Assembly: GCF_026239675.1 (NCBI RefSeq)
Contig: NZ_JAPIVQ010000002.1
Coordinates: forward strand, 248,001 to 312,000
Length of the DNA: 64,000 nt
Source of the DNA: Pedobacter sp. PLR
Lineage (GTDB): Bacteria > Bacteroidota > Bacteroidia > Sphingobacteriales > Sphingobacteriaceae
Reading direction: 5' to 3'
Part shown: piece by piece, positions 57,583-64,000 of the stretch
Layout of the letters: each line of letters begins with the position of its first letter
Numbering within the stretch: the first letter of the stretch is position 1
Program-made: the position numbers and the translations under genes
Notes under the pieces: model-generated
Databases searched by the model: none
Told to the model about the DNA's origin: nothing
The model's input: the letters and a program-made list of their open reading frames with translations, nothing else

Positions 57583-58299
57583 ATGCAGAAAAGTATAGAA
57601 GTTTGTTTAACGCCGGCATTATTAGATCTTTATTCAATAGAAGACCGTATAGTGGTGGTTATTGATGTGCTGAGAGCGACCTCTTCAATGGTCTATGGAA
57701 TTGACAATGGTGCCAGCGCAATCATCCCTGTTGCACAGGTAGAAGATTGTCTGAATTACGCAAATGAAGGTTTTCTATTGGCTGCAGAGCGAAATGGAGA
57801 AGTGGTTGAAGGCTATGACTTCGGCAATTCTCCATTTTCTTATTCCCATGAAAAAGTGAATGGGAAAACAATAGTACTCACCACAACCAATGGGACCAAA
57901 GCATTACACCTGGCCAGAAAAAGGGCGCATCAGGTGGTCATCGGGTCATTTTTAAACCTGGAAGCGCTTTGTAACTGGCTTCGCGTACAAGATAAAGGTG
58001 TGCTGTTGCTTTGTGCAGGCTGGAAGGATAAATTCAATCTGGAAGATACCCTGTTTGCCGGTGCTGTAGTGCGCGAATTGCGTAAAGATTTTACGCATTT
58101 TGACGATTCTTGTGTTGCCGCAGAAGATTTGTATGATCTGGCAAAAGATGATTTGAGAAGCTACCTTCATAAATCTTCGCACAGCCATAGGTTAGCTGAA
58201 CTTAACATTGAAGAAGATGTAAAATTCTGTCTTCAGCTCAATATCTGTACTGCCATTCCTGTGTTAACCGGGGATAAGCTGGTTGCACTGGAGGCTTAG
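57583..58299 (+). CDS. comB: 2-phosphosulfolactate phosphatase
   Basis: 238 residues. VVIDVLRATSSMVYG, GNSPFSY and TTTNGTKALHLAR are typical of ComB, which dephosphorylates 2-phosphosulfolactate to sulfolactate, in coenzyme M synthesis of archaea. Its role in Bacteroidota, which lack that pathway, is unclear; sulfonate metabolism or sulfonolipids are possible. The gene follows gcvT by 56 bp and ends 3 bp from the convergent patatin gene. Confidence 0.9.
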   Translation: MQKSIEVCLTPALLDLYSIEDRIVVVIDVLRATSSMVYGIDNGASAIIPVAQVEDCLNYANEGFLLAAERNGEVVEGYDFGNSPFSYSHEKVNGKTIVLTTTNGTKALHLARKRAHQVVIGSFLNLEALCNWLRVQDKGVLLLCAGWKDKFNLEDTLFAGAVVRELRKDFTHFDDSCVAAEDLYDLAKDDLRSYLHKSSHSHRLAELNIEEDVKFCLQLNICTAIPVLTGDKLVALEA

Positions 58300-58302
58300 A
58301 TT

Positions 58303-59106
58303 TTAGGGCTCTTGCACGAAAGCATCCTGCTTAAAATTAAGAATCAGTTCCTGCAAACTTTCATTGGTCTTAATGGTTTTTAAGGTCTGCTCATAAGCCA
58401 GCCAATAAATGGTTTCTGCCTTTTTCATATCAAAAGTGCTGATATCTCCCATGCCTGTAGGCTCTATAATCGCATTGCAAAATGCTGATTTCTGCTCTGT
58501 ATCCTTATTTATCGACATCACACCTGCTCTTTTCATGAGTGTAGAGATATTGGTGATGGTATCCACTTTATTTAAATGATTACAGGAAGAACCGATAATA
58601 TAGTCGCAGTTGCTCATTAAAGGCTCAATCGGGAAGTTGTTCAAAATTCCGCCATCTACGTACATCTGGTTTTCAATTAAGATCGGTCTGAAAATCCCAG
58701 GAATACAACTGGAAGCGAGTACTGCCCTGATTAATGGTCCTTCTGTGAAATAAACCAGCTTTCCTTCACTAAAATTGGTTGCGGCAATGGTCAGTGGAAT
58801 GTTCAGGTTTTCCATACGGTCTACCGGAAGGTGTTCTTGTAACAACTCCTCCACATGCTCAATATTGATCAGTCCGAGGGAACCCAATGCTGGTCGGATA
58901 AAACGGAATAGTTTTGCTTTAATAAAGATATCCAACCCGGACTCCGGATCTATTCCCGAAGCAAAAAATGCACCTGCAATGGAACCTGCACTGGTTCCAC
59001 TGATGTGGCTAAACTTTATCCCTGCATTTTTTAAAGCTTTTAATACACCCAGATGAGCGATGCCTCTGATCCCTCCACCTGATAATACTATTCCTACTTT
59101 AACCAT
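58303..59106 (-). CDS. Patatin-like phospholipase
   Basis: 267 residues, cytoplasmic by sequence. The oxyanion motif LSGGGIRGIAHLG, the nucleophile in GTSAGS and the Asp in DGGILNNFP form a complete catalytic dyad for acyl hydrolysis (RssA/patatin type). It starts 28 bp after the gldB stop and is probably in the gldB transcript. Confidence 0.93.
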   Translation of the reverse strand: MVKVGIVLSGGGIRGIAHLGVLKALKNAGIKFSHISGTSAGSIAGAFFASGIDPESGLDIFIKAKLFRFIRPALGSLGLINIEHVEELLQEHLPVDRMENLNIPLTIAATNFSEGKLVYFTEGPLIRAVLASSCIPGIFRPILIENQMYVDGGILNNFPIEPLMSNCDYIIGSSCNHLNKVDTITNISTLMKRAGVMSINKDTEQKSAFCNAIIEPTGMGDISTFDMKKAETIYWLAYEQTLKTIKTNESLQELILNFKQDAFVQEP

Positions 59107-59134
59107 ACTTTTTTCTTTATCCCAATTACTACTG

Positions 59135-60163
59135 CTATTTAGGTTTATATTTTGATAAGTTCAATATTTTTTGAGGATCTTTTTCTGCCATCAGCTGTTG
59201 AAGCGTAACTTCTTTATTCTCCTCCATATATTTTCTCACCATTTGCCAACCCATCCAGACGCCTAATTTCGGTGCTGATTCCTGCTTATCTCCTAATCCC
59301 GGAGTAAAAGGGCCTTCCCCTAAAAACACCTGAATCTTTTGATAATCGGTCTCGAACAACAAATTGTTCTGCAATAAATAGGCCCAGATGTCAACTTCAT
59401 AGGTTTTACACCAATCTATTTGTGGTTTTGTGTAACCAATCTTGACGGAATCCGGTACGGCATCTGGCAATACCTGATCCATAAAGTACAAAATTTTCCC
59501 ATTCTGAATCATTTTCGACAGTAAAGTACGGTCTTCATCTCTGGCGGGAAATAGATCTTCACGCGCATAAGTTTCCGTTACCCGTGGCACTACATACTCC
59601 GGACTGAAACGACGGGAAAGATAAGTAGGGACGCTTTGTACGATAGCCCCATAAAACTTGCTGTTTTTGCCAAGAAACATGTCTAATCCGATCCCGATAT
59701 AATCATCCCCGATAGGTGTTTGTACCGCAAATCCGGATACAAAAGAAATCATCTTTGGAATCCGTGCATCCGGATAGTAATGTTTTACATATTTAAAGGT
59801 TTGCGTCAGGTCTTTTTCAATATTGGCCATGTTTTTGAAAACACTGTCGGCTTCTTTATTCAGGTCGGTGTAGGCCTGTTCTTTATAGAGGGTAGTCAGA
59901 ATTTCCGGACTGCTGTAACCGGGGTCGCCAACCATTCTGTGGACGTAATCCCGGTAAAAAGCACCGTACTTTTTTTGCAACATTTTATCTGTCTGTTGCA
60001 GGTCTTTTGACTTCCCCTGATACAGGTCCTGATCGAAACGTTCCACTTTTATATCCAGCTTGATGTCGCTCACATCGGGCTTACTGGCCTGCTTACATGA
60101 AAAAAAAGCAAGCATAGAGAGAAAAAATAGATAGATTTGGCTGGGTTTTACGTTATATATCAT
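59135..60163 (-). CDS. gldB: Gliding motility lipoprotein GldB
   Basis: 342 residues from the ATG at 60163; a longer frame to 60274 would run past the promoter box and into the divergent gene, so it is rejected. Signal with lipobox Phe-Phe-Ser-Cys. DIKVERFDQDLYQ, FVSGFAVQTPIGDDYIGIGLDMFLG and the LGVWMGWQMVRKYME end fit GldB, needed for gliding in Flavobacterium. In many relatives gldB lies beside nadE; here a barrel gene separates them. No gldC is in the window. Confidence 0.92.
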   Translation of the reverse strand: MIYNVKPSQIYLFFLSMLAFFSCKQASKPDVSDIKLDIKVERFDQDLYQGKSKDLQQTDKMLQKKYGAFYRDYVHRMVGDPGYSSPEILTTLYKEQAYTDLNKEADSVFKNMANIEKDLTQTFKYVKHYYPDARIPKMISFVSGFAVQTPIGDDYIGIGLDMFLGKNSKFYGAIVQSVPTYLSRRFSPEYVVPRVTETYAREDLFPARDEDRTLLSKMIQNGKILYFMDQVLPDAVPDSVKIGYTKPQIDWCKTYEVDIWAYLLQNNLLFETDYQKIQVFLGEGPFTPGLGDKQESAPKLGVWMGWQMVRKYMEENKEVTLQQLMAEKDPQKILNLSKYKPK

Positions 60164-60169
60164 TATTAG

Positions 60170-60177
60170 CAAATATA
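60170..60177 (-). promoter_or_regulatory. TATATTTG promoter box for gldB
   Basis: On the minus strand, 6 bases before the ATG at 60163. A TTTG (60204-60201) about 23 bases upstream may be the -33 element. Confidence 0.6.
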
Positions 60178-60261
60178 TATACATCCCGGAGGAAAATTGG
60201 CAAATTGTAATGAATAAGCTGATGATAGCTTCATCACCATTGAAAAATAAATGATATAATA

Positions 60262-60933
60262 ATGAAAAACACATACCTTACTTTATTCTTACTTCTTTTA
60301 ACAGGACAACTCTTCGCACAGCATGGCGGATCTCCATATTATGGATTCAGATTAGGCTTAACCGCACACCCTACTTTAGGATGGGTGAAACCAGAAGTTG
60401 GAAAATCTGAAGGTCTTGCCCTGGGATTCTCTTATGGATTATTAGGAGATTTTAATTTCGCAGAGAATTACTCCTTTGCTACCGGACTGACGATCACCAC
60501 TATTAATGGTAAGAGCACAGAGGTAAACGCAAGACCTTATTTTAATCCTGCGGATGGCGGTACTGCTGCCTATGATTTAAGATACAGGTTACAGTATATC
60601 GAAATTCCACTAACGATCAAGCTAAAAACCAATAAAATCGGTCCCCTAAGGTGGTACGGACAATTCGGTATTTCCAACGATTTTAATATCGGCGCCAAAC
60701 AAAATGCACAACTGGCAGGGAAGAAAGTGGAGAATGATAGAAACATTTCTGACTATACCAGATTTTATCGTGCAGGGATGGTGGTTGCCGCAGGCGGAGA
60801 GTATGATCTGGACGATCGTACCAGTTTAGCCATCGGCTTAACTTTCAATAACGGCTTAACCAATATTGTAAAGGATGGCGATCGCAGAGCTAAAAACCAT
60901 TATGTAGGCCTTAATGTAGGCGTTTTCTTTTAA
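60262..60933 (+). CDS. Outer-membrane beta-barrel protein (porin family)
   Basis: 223 residues with a signal peptide (about 1-19, ending LFAQ). Alternating hydrophobic/polar strands with aromatic ends (YYGFRLGLT, YSFATGLTI, LQYIEIPLTIKLK, AAGGEYDLDDRTSLAIGL) and a C-terminal Phe (LNVGVFF) fit an 8- to 10-strand barrel. PorT of the type IX system is similar in size and could be considered, but its motifs are not clear here. Between gldB (-) and nadE (+). Confidence 0.82.
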   Translation: MKNTYLTLFLLLLTGQLFAQHGGSPYYGFRLGLTAHPTLGWVKPEVGKSEGLALGFSYGLLGDFNFAENYSFATGLTITTINGKSTEVNARPYFNPADGGTAAYDLRYRLQYIEIPLTIKLKTNKIGPLRWYGQFGISNDFNIGAKQNAQLAGKKVENDRNISDYTRFYRAGMVVAAGGEYDLDDRTSLAIGLTFNNGLTNIVKDGDRRAKNHYVGLNVGVFF

Positions 60934-60966
60934 GGAATTACGAATTAGATTTTTAAGTATAGACAC

Positions 60967-62607
60967 ATGAATATCGCACTGGCACAACTCAATTACCATA
61001 TTGGGAACTTTGAATACAACACGAAAAAGATCATTGAAAATATCGAACAGGCAAAAGCAAAAGGAGCCGACCTGGTAGTCTTTGCAGAACTGGCCGTTTG
61101 TGGTTACCCTGCAAGGGATTTTTTGGAGTTTGATGAGTTTATTGAATTGTGTGAAAAGGCAGCAGCGGAAATTGCAACCAAATGTCATGGTATCGCCTGC
61201 ATCATCGGGCTACCGGTAAAAAACGACATCCTGGCGGGAAAGGACCTTTACAATGCAGCCTATTTTATTGAAGATGGTCGCATCAAAAATATTGTAAAAA
61301 AGGCTTTGCTGCCTACTTATGATGTGTTTGATGAATACCGGTACTTTGAGCCGGCCAGTCATTTCGAATGTATCCGTTTCAAAGGACAAAAGATTGCACT
61401 GACTATTTGTGAAGATTTATGGAACATCAATAACAATCCTTTATACGTTTCTTCGCCAATGGATGAGCTGATTCGTCAGAAGCCAGATTTGATGATCAAT
61501 ATCGCCGCATCGCCTTTTTCTTACTGTCATGATGATGAAAGGGTAGTGGTATTGTCGGATAATGCTAAAAAATACAAATTGCCATTACTTTATGTAAACC
61601 AGATTGGTGCGCAGACAGAGATCATTTTCGATGGTGGTTCGATGGTATTTGATAAGAAAGGAAAACTGGTTGATGAAATGCCTTATTTTAAGGAGGAGCT
61701 GAAAATTTATGAACTGGAAGATGGCCATTTCAAAGGTCATGAACCGATTGTACATGAAGCCGCGCCTGATATTGAGCAGATTTATGAGGCTTTGGTATTA
61801 GGTATTAAAGATTATTTCGATAAATCAGGGTTCAGTAAAGCGGTATTGGGACTTTCAGGCGGAATTGATTCCGCGATTGTCTGTGCTTTAGCTTGCAGGG
61901 CGCTCGGACCGGAGAATGTGATGGCGGTGCTGATGCCTTCAAAATATTCTTCCGACCATTCTATTGATGATGCGATAGACCTGGTGAAAAATATCGGTTG
62001 CAAGCATGAGATAATTCCCATTGCAGCAGCAGCGGATGCTTTTGATCAGATGATGGCACCAGCTTTTCAAGGGTTGCCTTTTAACCTGACAGAAGAGAAT
62101 ATTCAGGCGAGGTCCAGAGGGATTATTCTGATGGCCATGTCTAATAAATTTGGCTATATCTTATTGAATACGTCCAATAAAAGTGAATGTGCCGTAGGGT
62201 ATGGCACTTTATACGGAGATATGTGTGGCGCAATCGGCGTGATCGGCGATGTGTACAAAATTCAGGTTTACCAGTTAGCAAATTACATCAATAAAGACGG
62301 AATTGTGATTCCGGAGAATTCAATCGTTAAACCGCCATCGGCAGAGCTGAGACCCGGACAAAAAGATTCGGATTCCCTGCCTGATTACGATATCCTTGAT
62401 AAAATACTTTTCCAGTACATCGAGCTGAAACAAAGTTCTGCTGCAATTATCGCACAGGGCTATGACGAGGCTTTGGTGAAAAGGATTCTGAAAATGGTTA
62501 ACAACGCAGAATTTAAACGTTACCAAACGCCACCGATATTAAGGGTGTCGCCTAAAGCATTTGGAATGGGCAGAAGGATGCCGATTGTAGGGAAATACCT
62601 TTCTTAG
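60967..62607 (+). CDS. nadE: Glutamine-dependent NAD+ synthetase
   Basis: 546 residues. The N-terminal nitrilase-fold glutaminase domain (1-265) shows the Glu-Lys-Cys triad in FAELAVCGYP, KKALLPTYDVFDEYR and ALTICEDLW. The C-terminal synthetase domain (about 275-546) has the ATP-binding loop LGLSGGIDSA and TSNKSECAVGYGT. It amidates nicotinate adenine dinucleotide to NAD+ using ammonia from glutamine. Closed by a terminator. Confidence 0.97.
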   Translation: MNIALAQLNYHIGNFEYNTKKIIENIEQAKAKGADLVVFAELAVCGYPARDFLEFDEFIELCEKAAAEIATKCHGIACIIGLPVKNDILAGKDLYNAAYFIEDGRIKNIVKKALLPTYDVFDEYRYFEPASHFECIRFKGQKIALTICEDLWNINNNPLYVSSPMDELIRQKPDLMINIAASPFSYCHDDERVVVLSDNAKKYKLPLLYVNQIGAQTEIIFDGGSMVFDKKGKLVDEMPYFKEELKIYELEDGHFKGHEPIVHEAAPDIEQIYEALVLGIKDYFDKSGFSKAVLGLSGGIDSAIVCALACRALGPENVMAVLMPSKYSSDHSIDDAIDLVKNIGCKHEIIPIAAAADAFDQMMAPAFQGLPFNLTEENIQARSRGIILMAMSNKFGYILLNTSNKSECAVGYGTLYGDMCGAIGVIGDVYKIQVYQLANYINKDGIVIPENSIVKPPSAELRPGQKDSDSLPDYDILDKILFQYIELKQSSAAIIAQGYDEALVKRILKMVNNAEFKRYQTPPILRVSPKAFGMGRRMPIVGKYLS

Positions 62608-62638
62608 CAAAGAGTAGTTCTGAAAATACTTTCAAAAG

Positions 62639-62675
62639 AAAAGCGCCTGATCATTTTGTGGATTCAGGCGCTTTT
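62639..62675. terminator. Terminator between nadE and lnt
   Basis: A perfect 12-bp stem (62639-62650 with 62664-62675) with a 13-nt loop and T run; the convergent lnt ends 24 bp further on. Confidence 0.9.
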
Positions 62676-62698
62676 TTATGCATGATGATTGAAGGCTT

Positions 62699-64000
62699 TT
62701 AAACTGTTTTTTTTACCCATTTCCGGTAAGGAATAATCAATGCCAGTAGTACCGCAATCAAAGCAAACAGTTTTGCAATCAGGTCGCCGTTTGCTACATA
62801 GAAAGTCAGCTCGCTGTTCAGGTTGATGTCTGCTTTTAAGGCAGTACGAGTCCACCATTTACTCTGTTTGATAATGTTTCCTTTCTGATCAATAAAACCA
62901 GAGATTCCGGTGTTCGCAGAACGGACTACCCAGCGTCTCGTTTCAATCGCGCGTAATTTCGCGTATAAGAGGTGTTGATCCTTTCCTGAGGTGTTTCCCC
63001 ACCAGCCGTCATTGGTGATGATAGCGATGAACTGAGCACCATCTTTAACGGATTTCCCTACCCAGTCTCCCCATAAAGATTCATAACAAATGACGGGAGC
63101 AACGCCCACACCGCTTTGTGCATAGAATACACCCGGATTATCCTGCCATCCCCAGCCACCAACAGTGCCACCTAATTCTGCAAAAACAGGGGTAAGGAAA
63201 GCCAGCGTTTTAGGAAAAGGCATTTTTTCTACGCCTGGTACTAGTTTCGATTTATGGTAGAACTGCACATTGGCAGAGTTTTCTACCTGCATCGCTGCAT
63301 TGAAATTGTCGAAATATAAACCACTGTTAGGGTCCAGCTTTGAGCTGATCGTTTGTTTATCATGATACACCTTAATACTTTCAATTCCGGTGATCAATGT
63401 GCCGTTTTTATACTTCGAAATAAAGTCCTGAAGCTGGATGTAATCCGGATTGCTTCGGATCCTTTCTTCATCGCTATAATTAGGAATCGCAGTTTCCGGC
63501 CAGATGAAATATTCAGTGTTCACCTGTGCTACAGAGTCAGAAAGGTGGGTAAGTACGCGCAACTGCTCTTGTGGAGAAATGCCATCCAGTTTTAGATAAG
63601 GGTCGATATTCGGCTGAACTACCACCACATTTACCGGCATAGGCTTCTCTTTATAAGTCGAATACCTGATCAATGATGCCGCCATAGGGATTATAATCAC
63701 CGCTGCCAATACCATTACCGGTTTGAATTTAAGGGATCCTTTCTGAGTTTTCCAGGCCTGATAAGCTTCAAAAGCAAGGATGTTACTTAGCAGAATCCAC
63801 AAAGAACCGCCATAAACTCCGGTAAATTCATACCATTGCACCAACTGGTGACTAGCGGCAAAACCGTTTCCAAGGGTCATCCATGGAAAGGCCAGATCCC
63901 AGGTTTGCTGCAGGTATTCCATAGCGATCCAGAAACTGATTAATCCGGTATAAGCGACCCATTTACTGGTGTATTGGCTTAAACGGTAATACAGCCAGAA
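62699..64000 (-). CDS. lnt: Apolipoprotein N-acyltransferase, C-terminal part (cut by right edge)
   Basis: The frame is open from 62699 to the right edge, so the N-terminal membrane helices are partly missing; the ATG at 63922 is internal. Visible are EYLQQTWDLAFPWMTLGNGF, the nitrilase-type domain with Glu in FIWPETAIP, Lys in YHKSKLVPGVEKMPF and Cys in VAPVICYESLWGDW, and a last membrane helix near the end. It adds the third acyl chain to lipoproteins, which are abundant in this window. Confidence 0.94.
   Translation of the reverse strand, partial: FWLYYRLSQYTSKWVAYTGLISFWIAMEYLQQTWDLAFPWMTLGNGFAASHQLVQWYEFTGVYGGSLWILLSNILAFEAYQAWKTQKGSLKFKPVMVLAAVIIIPMAASLIRYSTYKEKPMPVNVVVVQPNIDPYLKLDGISPQEQLRVLTHLSDSVAQVNTEYFIWPETAIPNYSDEERIRSNPDYIQLQDFISKYKNGTLITGIESIKVYHDKQTISSKLDPNSGLYFDNFNAAMQVENSANVQFYHKSKLVPGVEKMPFPKTLAFLTPVFAELGGTVGGWGWQDNPGVFYAQSGVGVAPVICYESLWGDWVGKSVKDGAQFIAIITNDGWWGNTSGKDQHLLYAKLRAIETRRWVVRSANTGISGFIDQKGNIIKQSKWWTRTALKADINLNSELTFYVANGDLIAKLFALIAVLLALIIPYRKWVKKTV

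Overview
The window looks like chromosomal core DNA from a Bacteroidota bacterium, most likely family Sphingobacteriaceae (Pedobacter-like). This is inferred from gene content and not from a search. The pointers are gldK-L-M-N, a SprE/PorW-type lipoprotein and GldB; an F-type ATP synthase operon without atpD and atpC; many lipoproteins and DUF families typical of the phylum; moderately AT-rich DNA; and promoters with the TAnnTTTG -7 box. I found no tRNA, rRNA, insertion sequence, integrase or CRISPR array.

Layout. 1-3.3 kb (+): the end of a cytochrome oxidase assembly operon (SCO1-like, DUF420), a small C-x-x-C membrane protein, DUF983, DUF2461 and an OmpA lipoprotein. 3.4-6.1 kb (-): a TPR protein, DUF4286 and rfbC. 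6.3-10.6 kb (+): a peptidase-S9-like lipoprotein that has lost its catalytic Ser and His, directly followed by a histidine kinase and a response regulator. 10.6-17.4 kb (-): fasciclin, a cupin/JmjC protein, a VWA protein with its MoxR ATPase, a metallophosphoesterase and a UbiA-like membrane protein. 17.5-22 kb (+): DUF1800, DUF1501 and a formylglycine-generating-enzyme-like lipoprotein that keeps both active-site cysteines. 22-26.7 kb: a DUF5077/DUF3472 protein and a GH2 beta-galactosidase, divergent around a LacI-type operator, with a second, perfect operator after the galactosidase gene. 26.8-31.4 kb: a holin-like membrane protein, an SDR and hemW (-), a 430-bp gap with RNA-like structure, then DUF4271 and hemD (+).

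31.6-49 kb is the most coherent block. It holds gldK-L-M-N (+), then the convergent operon sprE/porW - PBP1A - uvrC (-), and then, sharing a 110-bp divergent promoter region with sprE, the ATP synthase operon atpZ - 4-TM protein - atpB-E-F-H-A-G (+). The proton-driven type IX secretion/gliding motor (GldL Glu48, GldM Arg9) therefore lies next to the proton-driven ATP synthase.

49-64 kb carries small membrane proteins, DUF4349, ruvC, a flippase-like protein, a GT2, an oligopeptide-type ABC permease, rnhB, a GT4, gcvT with an unusual leader, comB, patatin and gldB (-), an outer-membrane barrel, nadE and the C-terminal part of lnt (cut by the right edge).

Best leads for new biology: the pseudo-peptidase/two-component operon; the structured hemW-DUF4271 intergenic region; the exported FGE-like protein next to DUF1800/DUF1501; the SCO1-like protein with His replaced by Tyr; the gcvT leader; and promoters placed so close to start codons that the transcripts should be leaderless.
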